Shown here: piece by piece, positions 6,964 through 13,707 of the stretch
How positions within the stretch are numbered: the first letter of the stretch is position 1
How the letters are laid out: each line of letters starts with the position of its first letter
From: UBA2253 sp964646985
GTDB lineage: Bacteria; Bacillota_I; Bacilli_A; ML615J-28; CAG-698
Length of the DNA: 13,707 nt
Assembly (NCBI GenBank): GCA_964646985.1
Contig: CAZYFI010000032.1
Coordinates: forward strand, 1 to 13,707
Direction: 5' to 3'
Notes under the pieces: model-generated
What the model was told of the DNA's origin: nothing
What the model saw: the letters and a program-made list of their open reading frames with translations, nothing else
Database searches by the model: none
Position numbers and translations under genes: made by a program

Positions 6964-9243
6964 TTACTCTTTTGAAGGAATGTCGTCATTTTCGCCAAGT
7001 GATTCGAAGGCAGTTAAGAACTCTTCAATTTTAAGCAATTGGGCAGCAGTTAAATTTGCTGCATTGTAATCTTTAATCGTAGCAGATAATAAAATCAAAT
7101 CATCAAAGACATCATTCACCAACGTTTCCATATCAGTCACTTCTGTTAAAGTCATTTGGATCAAAGAATAAATTTCTTCATTCTTTGCAAAAGTAGCGAT
7201 GTCAGTAATCACATTTTCTACCAATGTTTTATTGGCAGAATTGAAGAATGTATTGGCATGTTTTGCAACAAAGATAACAGAATAATTTCTTTCGTATTCA
7301 TCATCATAAAAATTTGGATTATTAAAATAATCTTCACCATATGTTGTAACATAATAATTTTCAATATGGTCGTCCATTTCTTTTGCTTTGGTAATCAAAT
7401 CATTGGCAACAACATAATTCATAAAATTCTTCAATAATGTATTGGCATCAACAGTTGCATTTCGCAACAAAGTTTCCGCAAGATCAACAATCGTTTGAAT
7501 TTCTAGTTCTGTTTTTCCGGTTTGCAAAGCAAGATCGCTCACTGGAACACCTTCTACAACCATATCAATGACACTATTGATTTGATCATTTGTTAAAGTT
7601 CCTAATGTTGGCGCATAATAAGTAATGGCTTCTTTGGTAATAGCAACGTTTGCTTCTTGTTCTGCTTCATAATAAGAAACTTCATCGGCATAAACTTCGC
7701 CAGTTGCTTCGTTTCTAAAATTAATCTGTTCCCAATTTTCGTAATCATAGTCAAAAGTAAACGAGTTTGCAATGACGATTTTACGTAATAATTCTCCATC
7801 AGAATCAACAAATTTTGTTAAGAACTTGTCTGCCATATCTTCAAACACTTCAGAACCGCTGATCATCGTTGCATATGGAAATACCATTACACTCATAGAT
7901 GACATGCCCATATACTTGTTGGTCAACTCCATCATGGCATCAAAATAGCCGTTATACAAATCTTCTTTTTGTTGATCTGTAAAAATAGCATCGATTTGAT
8001 CAAGCAAAGCTTGATTAGCATCTTTGAATTCTTTGACTTGGGAAATCACTAAAATGGCAATTTCACTTTGTACAACTTGTTCTACTTCTTCACTATTCAC
8101 ATGTTCTAATACATCTGTGAAAAACGCTAGATCGAATGAATCAATCATCTTTAACGCAAATTCAATCGATAACAATGTGCTTGCTGAAAATTGAGCTGAA
8201 GCATTCGTTAATAATGAACTAAAATCAGTGTTATCAAGCATCTCACCAGCAAATGCACCGAACACTTTAAAAACAAGTGCCAAATCAGCTGATGCAGGAA
8301 GGTTATCTAATAACAAGTCAACTACTTCATCTTTCACAACAATGATTTCACTTGCTGATAATTGTGTTGTGTCTTCGGTTTCCACCAAATCAACAATCTT
8401 ATCAATTAGTGTATCTGTAATTTTTGATTGGAAATCAACTAAGTAGTTTACGGTATTGGCAACAACCAATGCCAGCTCATCACGAGAATCTTCAATCATG
8501 GCTTTCATATCAACCATCATTTGTTTTTGTTCAGTGTATTCATCAACACGACTTTCATAATATTCATCTGGACCATATTCATCTATCATATCTTGATAAT
8601 AATCAATTTCATCTTGAATATTCAAAATCGAATTGTCTAGTTGTGGTAGCATCATCACCAAACCGGCACCAGCAACAGCTTCTATATTCATATCTGTTGC
8701 TAAGAATTTTTTCATTGCCGCATTTGTTAATTTCGGATCTCCTTCAGCAGTATCCATTTCTGTTTGCATGACTTCAAATGCAGCTTTCATGGCTTGTGCT
8801 TGAGTTCCCGTCATTCCTTTACGAACGAGTTCTTCAGCAACACCTTCAGGTGCTTCTCCCATCATTTCGCCTAATACAACATTGATGGCTGTAATTTCTG
8901 CTTGTGGATTTGCCATATAAGCAACGGTCGAACTTTTGACAGAATCATTTGTTCCTTTTGGTGCTTTCGCAACTACTTGAAACAGTAGATTATCTCCACT
9001 CAAAGAAGAAAAATCATATGAAGTTGTGGTAACAGTTTGTTTTTCTTCACCATTCACATAAACAATATATCCTGTAGCCGTTGCCACAGCATCCCAAGTT
9101 AACACTTTTCCATTGACAGCCAAATTGGTTGGAACACCAACGCTCTCAGTAATATCGATATCAGGAGTTTCTCCTCCGTCACAGGCAGCAAACCCAAAAA
9201 CAGAAAAGATCAAAATAAAAATAAACAAAAGTTTTTTAAGCAT
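6964..9243 (-). CDS. Large lipoprotein with fibronectin-III-like domain, function unknown
   Basis: I do not recognise this 759-residue protein. It starts with a lipoprotein signal: two lysines, a hydrophobic stretch at 5-18 and FAAC ending at Cys21. The mature protein should therefore be anchored by a lipid on the outer face of the membrane. An acidic linker leads to one fibronectin-III-like beta domain at about 38-110 (VPTNLAVNGKVLTW, then ATGYIVYVNG and later SYDFSSL). The rest, about 115-759, is acidic and looks almost entirely helical, with a likely coiled coil near 210-260 and no further membrane segment or catalytic motif that I can name. AGGAGG lies four bases before the ATG and overlaps the stop of the permease gene, eight bases upstream. 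It is therefore probably made together with the ABC ATPase and permease, and could be their partner, substrate or regulator. A terminator follows directly. Sugar or wall binding through the beta domain is possible but unproven. Confidence 0.88.
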   Translation of the reverse strand: MLKKLLFIFILIFSVFGFAACDGGETPDIDITESVGVPTNLAVNGKVLTWDAVATATGYIVYVNGEEKQTVTTTSYDFSSLSGDNLLFQVVAKAPKGTNDSVKSSTVAYMANPQAEITAINVVLGEMMGEAPEGVAEELVRKGMTGTQAQAMKAAFEVMQTEMDTAEGDPKLTNAAMKKFLATDMNIEAVAGAGLVMMLPQLDNSILNIQDEIDYYQDMIDEYGPDEYYESRVDEYTEQKQMMVDMKAMIEDSRDELALVVANTVNYLVDFQSKITDTLIDKIVDLVETEDTTQLSASEIIVVKDEVVDLLLDNLPASADLALVFKVFGAFAGEMLDNTDFSSLLTNASAQFSASTLLSIEFALKMIDSFDLAFFTDVLEHVNSEEVEQVVQSEIAILVISQVKEFKDANQALLDQIDAIFTDQQKEDLYNGYFDAMMELTNKYMGMSSMSVMVFPYATMISGSEVFEDMADKFLTKFVDSDGELLRKIVIANSFTFDYDYENWEQINFRNEATGEVYADEVSYYEAEQEANVAITKEAITYYAPTLGTLTNDQINSVIDMVVEGVPVSDLALQTGKTELEIQTIVDLAETLLRNATVDANTLLKNFMNYVVANDLITKAKEMDDHIENYYVTTYGEDYFNNPNFYDDEYERNYSVIFVAKHANTFFNSANKTLVENVITDIATFAKNEEIYSLIQMTLTEVTDMETLVNDVFDDLILLSATIKDYNAANLTAAQLLKIEEFLTAFESLGENDDIPSKE

Positions 9244-9251
9244 AAATCCTC

Positions 9252-11699
9252 CTATAGATTAATTGATTCTTGTATTACATTCATATTTCTTATTTTTAAG
9301 AAATAGTAAACATAACTTGTGAAAAAGACCAAATTTCCGATTAGTAAATACCAAAGCACATCACCAATTTGGTAGGAATACTGAAAGTAAAAACCAACCA
9401 TAATCAAAAGTGACGGAAACAAAGAAAATACAATCATTACATTAATAAAACTTGCAATGAATGCAACTATCAGTACTATGATTATCTCACAAAATATATG
9501 AAAAAACAATACATGATTTTTACATCCTAATATCTTCATTTTTGCATAATCATTTTTTAATGAATAAAAAACGAGTAAAGAATTATTCATAATGACTAAG
9601 ACAAAACAACCGATTAAAATCCAAATCACAAACGAAAAGAAATCAGCAACCTGAAGCAATTTTTTTGCTTCGTTTAAAAACAAGGTCTTTGCATCAATGG
9701 CATAATACATTTTGTTGCTGTATTCTCTCACCAAATCTTGATGAAGACCCACGTCTTCACTGTTAATAAACAAGGTATTGACCATTGAATTAGGTACATA
9801 TTTGTTATTCACATGAAGATTGGTAAACAATAATCCATCACTATAATTTTCAAAAAAACCAGCAACAATAAATTGTTCACTTGGAAGATCTTTGCTTATA
9901 TGCAAAGTGATTTTATCTCCGGTTTTCACTTTCCCTATTTTTTCATATTGATAAGGCAAGATGACATACAAAGTATCCATATCATCGAGCTTTGCCAGCA
10001 CATCTTCTTCGATAGAATAAGAAAAGAAATGTTTTATTTCATCGGGATGAAGTGATAAAACAAACTTGATTAATCGCGATTCTTCTTGCGCAAAATCCAT
10101 CGTGATATTTTCATAAATGGAACCATCAGAAATTTGGTTTGTCCCGTATTTTGCAGTAATATTATTTTTTAAAGCACTATCATAATCATAAATATTTGTC
10201 AGTAACAAATCAATATGCACTTCCGCGATGGCTTTTTGTTGTCCTTGCTTGTAAAGAGAAGAAATAGACAAAGAAACAGCCAACACAACCAAAGAAATAA
10301 AAATGACTTTTAGAGAATTATGCATGACTTTATTGTCACGCAAATAAGGAATAGAATAAATCGAAAAGAAAGTATGTTTCTTTTTTACAAATTTGGGCAA
10401 CCACCGTAAAATTTGGGAAACAAAAACAAAAGAAAATACAATGACCAAAACAAGCGAAAAGAATGGCTTGTATTTTGGCAACGGAGCAAAAATAATATTG
10501 ATAAATAATGCTCCACCAACCATGAACAATAAATATAAATCAGAAGATTGCTTTTCAGATTGCTTATTGCTGCTTAAGAATATTTCTGATTTTTTTGTTA
10601 ATTTATGATATTGGGTCACAATTAACCAAAGCATAATAACTACAAACAAAAAGACAGACGCTATCAAAGAGATCCACTTTAGACTAATCCAAGAATGAAT
10701 TTCAAATGCCCTTGCACCAAGATTCATCATGATGTTTGCACCGATTAATCCAATGGGAATACTAACCAGAAAGTAAAACAAGAATTGATAAAGCCAGATT
10801 TGAAATGCGAAATGATCGTTTCCACCAAGAATTTTAATCACACCAATTTGCGAAGAAAAGTCCCTAAATAATAGCGGAAAAATGGATTTGATTACCATGA
10901 TCATCGCAAGCATGACAATCACAATCAAACCTAACATAATGGAAGCATTATATTTTGCTCTCACATTTGCTTTTTCTAAATCAACAGCTTCATAAATAAA
11001 ATTATCTTGATAATTAGCATCGCTTTTCAGTACTTCTATTACATCTGAAAGCGTATGTTGTTCTTTCACATTTAAATAAATGACATTCCCTAAATTGGGT
11101 GATGATGACCATACAGTTGCTTCAAACAATTCTTCTTTGTTTACAAAGATAGAATTACCTACAAACAACCCTTTGTCATTTACAATTTCTTTCACTTTAT
11201 AGTGAATGATCTCATTATTGATATACAATGAAATTGTATCATTAATATTTATATCATATGCATTAGCAAAGGATTTGGTAACCATCACTTCCATAGGATT
11301 TAGGCTGCCTACATCATAATCAATCACATTTTCAAATTCCCCAACAGTGGAAGAATAAATATTCACATCAACAAATTCATCATGAACTAAAATGAGTCCA
11401 TTCAAATTAAAAAAAGTAGAAACAAAAGAAAAATAGGTTGCATATTGCTCTTTTATGGTTCTTGCATTCACAATACGAGAAGAAGAATAATTGTCATAAG
11501 TGACAATTAAATCAACATCTTGATATTGTTCTTGAAATTCAAGAGTAAAAATATCATATAGATAATTTCTCATTCCAAAAATCATGACGGATAACATCAC
11601 AGTGATGATAAAAGACAATACAACAACAAAAAATCTGCCTTTGTTTTTTAATGCATTACGAAAGGCAAATTTTAATTTAAAGACTAAGCTTTTCATCAT
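9252..11699 (-). CDS. ABC transporter permease, FtsX/MacB superfamily, 10 TM
   Basis: This is the membrane subunit that pairs with the ATPase encoded just upstream. Its 815 residues show an FtsX-type duplicated layout: a membrane segment at 22-42, a first extracytoplasmic domain (about 43-251), segments near 252-276, 298-326 and 338-362, two linking segments (388-405, 412-432), then segment 463-484, a second outer domain (485-686) and segments 687-712, 732-763 and 781-800. Both halves carry the motif that follows the first helix of FtsX domains (FSSQIGVIKILGG at 281-293 and KNDYAKMKILGC at 715-726). Two large outer domains with ten segments recall YbbP-like permeases rather than four-segment MacB. 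Such systems usually drive mechanical work or extraction at the outer membrane face instead of classical import. The gene overlaps the ATPase gene by 23 bases (20 if the second Met is used) and precedes the lipoprotein by eight. The substrate is unknown. Confidence 0.92.
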   Translation of the reverse strand: MMKSLVFKLKFAFRNALKNKGRFFVVVLSFIITVMLSVMIFGMRNYLYDIFTLEFQEQYQDVDLIVTYDNYSSSRIVNARTIKEQYATYFSFVSTFFNLNGLILVHDEFVDVNIYSSTVGEFENVIDYDVGSLNPMEVMVTKSFANAYDININDTISLYINNEIIHYKVKEIVNDKGLFVGNSIFVNKEELFEATVWSSSPNLGNVIYLNVKEQHTLSDVIEVLKSDANYQDNFIYEAVDLEKANVRAKYNASIMLGLIVIVMLAMIMVIKSIFPLLFRDFSSQIGVIKILGGNDHFAFQIWLYQFLFYFLVSIPIGLIGANIMMNLGARAFEIHSWISLKWISLIASVFLFVVIMLWLIVTQYHKLTKKSEIFLSSNKQSEKQSSDLYLLFMVGGALFINIIFAPLPKYKPFFSLVLVIVFSFVFVSQILRWLPKFVKKKHTFFSIYSIPYLRDNKVMHNSLKVIFISLVVLAVSLSISSLYKQGQQKAIAEVHIDLLLTNIYDYDSALKNNITAKYGTNQISDGSIYENITMDFAQEESRLIKFVLSLHPDEIKHFFSYSIEEDVLAKLDDMDTLYVILPYQYEKIGKVKTGDKITLHISKDLPSEQFIVAGFFENYSDGLLFTNLHVNNKYVPNSMVNTLFINSEDVGLHQDLVREYSNKMYYAIDAKTLFLNEAKKLLQVADFFSFVIWILIGCFVLVIMNNSLLVFYSLKNDYAKMKILGCKNHVLFFHIFCEIIIVLIVAFIASFINVMIVFSLFPSLLIMVGFYFQYSYQIGDVLWYLLIGNLVFFTSYVYYFLKIRNMNVIQESINL

Positions 11700-12357
11700 A
11701 AATTACTTTTCCATCAGTTAATTTAATATGCCTTGTACAATAACGCAGATTGTCTTCACTATGTGTCACCAATACAATGGTAATCTTATGTTCACGATTA
11801 AGTTGATAAAGCAACTTCATAATTTCTTGGCCATTTTTTTGATCCAGATTTCCTGTAGGTTCATCAGCAAAAATAACAGCAGGCTTGTTGACCAAACACC
11901 GAGCAATGGCAATACGTTGTTGCATTCCCCCCGATAATTCATTGGGATAATAATCCTTAAATTTAGTCATCTCTACATTGTCTAGCGCTTTTGTTGTCTC
12001 TTCTTCATTATCATTGTTTGCGATAATTTGTGCTAATTTTATGTTTTCATATGCCGTTAAGTTAAAAACCAAATTATAGAATTGAAAGACAAATCCAATT
12101 TTGTTTTTTCGCAAATCCGCCATTTCATTTGATGAATATTGATTCATGTCTTTTTCAAATAACAAAACTTGTCCAGAAGTCATTTTCTCAAGTCCACTCA
12201 TGGTATATAAAAGTGTAGTCTTACCACTCCCAGAGGGACCTGTTATGGCGCAAAATTCGCCTTCTTCAATGATTAAAGAAACATCATCAAGAACCTTTGT
12301 TGTTAACTTTGTCGTTACGTAGTCTTTGAATACATTTTTACATTCTATTATCTTCAT
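11677..12357 (-). CDS. ABC transporter ATP-binding protein, MacB/LolD type
   Basis: This cytoplasmic ATPase powers the neighbouring FtsX-like permease. In its 226 residues all nucleotide-binding elements are intact: Walker A GPSGSGKTT at 40-48, Q-loop FVFQFYNL around Gln92, signature LSGGMQQR at 141-148, Walker B VIFADE at 161-166 with catalytic Glu166, D-loop GNLD, and switch His199 in VTHSED. The NLTAYENIKLA sequence after the Q-loop and the LSGGMQQR signature are typical of the LolD/MacB/FtsE branch of ATPases, which serve FtsX-family permeases. An upstream in-frame TTG at 12408 falls inside the predicted -35 box, so I start at the ATG at 12357, where the protein aligns with relatives and AAGAG stands upstream. 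It is the first gene of a three-gene unit with the permease (23-base overlap) and lipoprotein. Antimicrobial export or lipoprotein handling are both possible. Confidence 0.94.
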   Translation of the reverse strand: MKIIECKNVFKDYVTTKLTTKVLDDVSLIIEEGEFCAITGPSGSGKTTLLYTMSGLEKMTSGQVLLFEKDMNQYSSNEMADLRKNKIGFVFQFYNLVFNLTAYENIKLAQIIANNDNEEETTKALDNVEMTKFKDYYPNELSGGMQQRIAIARCLVNKPAVIFADEPTGNLDQKNGQEIMKLLYQLNREHKITIVLVTHSEDNLRYCTRHIKLTDGKVIYDEKLSL

Positions 12358-12379
12358 ATTATCTCTTACTCTTTTCTTA

Positions 12380-12408
12380 ATGGTACCATAAAATGATGAT
12401 TTATTCAA
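12380..12408 (-). promoter_or_regulatory. Promoter of the ABC-lipoprotein unit, extended -10
   Basis: On the minus strand, TTGAAT (12403-12408) and TACCAT (12380-12385) are spaced by 17 bases. A TG dinucleotide one base before the -10 makes an extended -10 that could compensate for the weak hexamer. The start point would be near 12373, about 16 bases before the ATPase ATG. It follows the rubrerythrin terminator, so the ABC unit is independently controlled. No operator repeat is visible. Confidence 0.6.
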
Positions 12409-12426
12409 TAAAGATTACAAAGCAAC

Positions 12427-12460
12427 AAAAAAAGCAAACGAAATGAATCGTTTGCTTTTT
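12427..12460 (-). terminator. Intrinsic terminator after rubrerythrin
   Basis: A perfect 13-base-pair stem (12429-12441 with 12448-12460, core GCAAACGA/TCGTTTGC) encloses a six-base loop and begins two bases past the rubrerythrin stop. On the minus strand it runs into a seven-T tract (12427-12433). The A/T ends of the stem make it nearly symmetrical, so it could also stop plus-strand transcription. Confidence 0.93.
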
Positions 12461-12462
12461 GA

Positions 12463-12999
12463 TTAATAATTTTTCTTAACCATTTCAAAGTAAGCTTGTG
12501 GATGATCGCACACAGGACAAACGCTTGGTGCTTTTTTACCATAATGTAAATGGCCACAATTTAAGCAAATCCAAACCGTTGCTTCTTCTTTTACAAAAAC
12601 ACTTTCTTGTTCAACATTATTTAATAATGCTAAATAACGTTCTTCGTGTTCTTTTTCAATTTTAGAAACAGCTTCAAATAAATAAGCTATTTTTGTAAAT
12701 CCTTCTTCTTTCGCAACTCGCGCAAATTCAGCATACATTTCCGTCCATTCATAATGTTCACCAGCCGCAGCATCTTTTAAATTTTCTGGCGTTGATTGGA
12801 TTCCATCGTGCAACAATTTAAACCAAATTTTTGCATGTTCTTTTTCATTGTTTGCTGTTTCATTAAAAAAATTAGCGATTTGTTCATAGCCTTCTTTTTT
12901 TGCTTTTGATGCATAATAAGTATACTTATTACGTGCTTGCGATTCACCGCTAAAAGCTTCCATTAAATTTTTTTCTGTTCTTGAACCTTTTAATTCCAT
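12463..12999 (-). CDS. rbr: Rubrerythrin
   Basis: Rubrerythrin is a cytoplasmic non-haem diiron peroxidase that reduces hydrogen peroxide to water in anaerobes. The ferritin-like four-helix domain (about 1-135) carries every diiron ligand expected from the Desulfovibrio protein: Glu19, Glu52, His55, Glu81, Glu84, Glu115 and His118 (numbered from the second Met; add one for the first). The C-terminal rubredoxin domain, WICLNCGHLHYGKKAPSVCP, has its four iron cysteines at 144, 147, 160 and 163. Two adjacent ATG codons are possible. AGGAGG at 13005-13010 is only two bases from the first (13002) but five from the second (12999), which I prefer. The gene follows the flavin reductase-rubredoxin gene by about ten bases and precedes a strong terminator. 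That neighbour is a likely electron donor. All motifs are intact, so activity is expected. Confidence 0.97.
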   Translation of the reverse strand: MELKGSRTEKNLMEAFSGESQARNKYTYYASKAKKEGYEQIANFFNETANNEKEHAKIWFKLLHDGIQSTPENLKDAAAGEHYEWTEMYAEFARVAKEEGFTKIAYLFEAVSKIEKEHEERYLALLNNVEQESVFVKEEATVWICLNCGHLHYGKKAPSVCPVCDHPQAYFEMVKKNY

Positions 13000-13004
13000 C
13001 ATAT

Positions 13005-13010
13005 CCTCCT
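13005..13010 (-). promoter_or_regulatory. Shine-Dalgarno of rubrerythrin
   Basis: AGGAGG on the minus strand is two bases before the first ATG and five before the second of a tandem ATGATG. The spacing favours the second ATG (12999), although the residue numbering of known rubrerythrins fits the first equally well. Confidence 0.7.
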
Positions 13011-13011
13011 A

Positions 13012-13638
13012 TTATTTTTTATAAAAATGTTCTTTGGTGGCACCACATACTGGGCATCTAAAGGTGTTGTCTTCTAATTCAATATCTCGAGTATGTTGAT
13101 ATCCACAAACATCACAAACATACTTTCCAGTTGATTGTTCTTCTTGGTAAGTTGGTGCATATTGTGATGTTTTTCCTTTCATCACTTTGTGATAATACGT
13201 ATAGGTTAAAGGGGATTTGTTTTTACCAACTTTGGTATCAATCAAACGTGCCAATACAACAGCATGCGTTTCTGCAAGCGTGATTGACAATACTTCACAA
13301 ACGAGTATTCCACAAGTGTCTTTGGTAATGATTGGGGTCTCTAGCAACATTTCATAATCAAATCCGCTAAATTTTTCTACCTCACGCCCACTGTAAAAAC
13401 CAAATCGAGAAATTAATTTTGGGTCAGTATCTTCCGACAAAATGGAAACACTAAATCTGTTTGTTTTCTTTAATAATTCAAACGAGTAGTTTTGTTGGTT
13501 GATACTAATTGCCATAATCGGGTCTTTGCTGGTAATTTGCATAACCGAATTAATGATACATCCCGATGGTTTTTCACCATCCATAACACCAAGAATATAC
13601 ATTCCATAATTTATGTTGTATAAAACCGATAGATCCAT
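13012..13638 (-). CDS. hrb: Flavin reductase-rubredoxin fusion (Hrb-type high-molecular-weight rubredoxin)
   Basis: This is a probable NAD(P)H:rubredoxin-type electron carrier. The first 155 or so residues form an FMN-binding flavin reductase-like split barrel of the flavoredoxin/Hrb kind (MYILGVMDGEKPSGCIINSVMQ at about 13-34, NRFSVSILSED at 60-70, HAVVLARLID in the last strand region). A linker rich in Gln, Glu and Ser leads to a short rubredoxin domain with CDVCGY (Cys175, Cys178) and CPVCGATKEHF (Cys195, Cys198). The spacing between the cysteine pairs is short, closer to the rubrerythrin type than to free rubredoxin. In Moorella, a protein of this build passes electrons from NADH to a flavodiiron NO/O2 reductase; here the adjacent rubrerythrin is the natural acceptor by inference. 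An ATG at 13650 is in frame, but GAGGTG at 13642-13647 lies four bases before the ATG at 13638, which I use, giving 208 residues. Confidence 0.88.
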   Translation of the reverse strand: MDLSVLYNINYGMYILGVMDGEKPSGCIINSVMQITSKDPIMAISINQQNYSFELLKKTNRFSVSILSEDTDPKLISRFGFYSGREVEKFSGFDYEMLLETPIITKDTCGILVCEVLSITLAETHAVVLARLIDTKVGKNKSPLTYTYYHKVMKGKTSQYAPTYQEEQSTGKYVCDVCGYQHTRDIELEDNTFRCPVCGATKEHFYKK

Positions 13639-13641
13639 TGC

Positions 13642-13647
13642 CCACCT
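13642..13647 (-). promoter_or_regulatory. Shine-Dalgarno of the hrb-like gene, decides its start
   Basis: GAGGTG on the minus strand stands three to four bases ahead of the ATG at 13638. It lies within the codons that would follow the upstream ATG at 13650, so it supports the internal start. Confidence 0.65.
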
Positions 13648-13654
13648 CATTACT

Positions 13655-13683
13655 ATTATACAAAACTAACAAAAATAAAGCAA
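13655..13683 (-). promoter_or_regulatory. Promoter of the hrb-rbr unit
   Basis: On the minus strand a perfect TATAAT (13655-13660) lies 17 bases after TTGCTT (13678-13683, three of six matches to the -35 consensus). Transcription would begin near 13648, leaving a leader of about ten bases that is almost entirely Shine-Dalgarno. The rest of 13661-13707 is AT-rich, with no other feature visible. Confidence 0.65.
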
Positions 13684-13707
13684 TGACAAAATAAAAAGAA
13701 GAGTTGC

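Noticed and set aside
8228..8771. Plus-strand open frames inside the lipoprotein gene
   Set aside because: They are antisense to a long, well-supported gene, show no family motif and have no convincing ribosome site. The same holds for other plus-strand frames, for example 6441-6746 and 7156-7437.
12358..12408. N-terminal extension of the ABC ATPase from a TTG at 12408
   Set aside because: The added 17 residues have no counterpart in the family, and the TTG falls inside the likely -35 box. The ATG at 12357 begins the normal ATPase fold.
12427..12460. Hairpin as a regulatory inverted repeat or operator for the ABC genes
   Set aside because: Its position two bases after the rubrerythrin stop and the T tract on the minus strand are explained by an intrinsic terminator; it also lies upstream of the -35 box.
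13639..13650. ATG at 13650 as start of the flavin reductase-rubredoxin gene
   Set aside because: It lies almost at the predicted transcription start and has no Shine-Dalgarno; the GAGGTG inside this stretch serves the ATG at 13638.

Overview
The window is AT-rich, and every gene I can support lies on the minus strand, so transcription runs from high to low coordinates. It looks like chromosomal DNA of a low-GC Gram-positive relative: Bacillota, or an anaerobic, standard-code member of the Mycoplasmatota such as an Acholeplasma/Izemoplasma-like lineage. Four observations support this. The uppS-cdsA-dxr-rseP-proS gene order is typical of Bacillota. TGA is used as a normal stop (uppS and cdsA). 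Shine-Dalgarno sequences are strong. The oxidative-stress genes are of the rubrerythrin type that anaerobes favour. The lineage is an inference; no rRNA or other decisive marker is present.

There are three transcription units, each with a readable sigma-A-like promoter, and two have clear intrinsic terminators inside the window. (1) 13683-12427: a promoter, a flavin reductase-rubredoxin fusion (Hrb-type), rubrerythrin, and a strong hairpin-T terminator. Together these look like an NAD(P)H-to-peroxide electron chain for oxygen and peroxide defence. (2) 12408-6924: a promoter with an extended -10, an ABC ATPase, a 10-TM FtsX-family permease, a 759-residue lipoprotein with one fibronectin-III-like domain, and a terminator. 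The ATPase and permease are a recognisable pair; the lipoprotein is unrecognised. (3) 6899-2: a promoter with a perfect TATAAT, then uppS, cdsA, dxr, rseP, proS and nagA, tightly packed with overlaps of 4, 4 and 8 bases and gaps of 9 and 10 bases. This unit joins isoprenoid precursor synthesis (Dxr), undecaprenyl diphosphate synthesis (UppS), CDP-diacylglycerol synthesis (CdsA), intramembrane proteolysis (RseP), prolyl-tRNA charging (ProS) and N-acetylglucosamine-6-phosphate deacetylation (NagA).

The window is almost fully coding. The only gaps over 50 bases are 6854-6963 (terminator of unit 2 plus promoter of unit 3), 12358-12462 (terminator of unit 1 plus promoter of unit 2) and 13639-13707 (promoter of unit 1). 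I see no tRNA, rRNA, CRISPR array, insertion sequence, phage gene or riboswitch.

Most of the content is conserved core biology. The points most worth a second look are the unrecognised lipoprotein encoded with its own ABC exporter-like pair, a prolyl-tRNA synthetase that lacks the editing insertion, a UppS with two changed active-site residues, and nagA as the last gene of an envelope operon.
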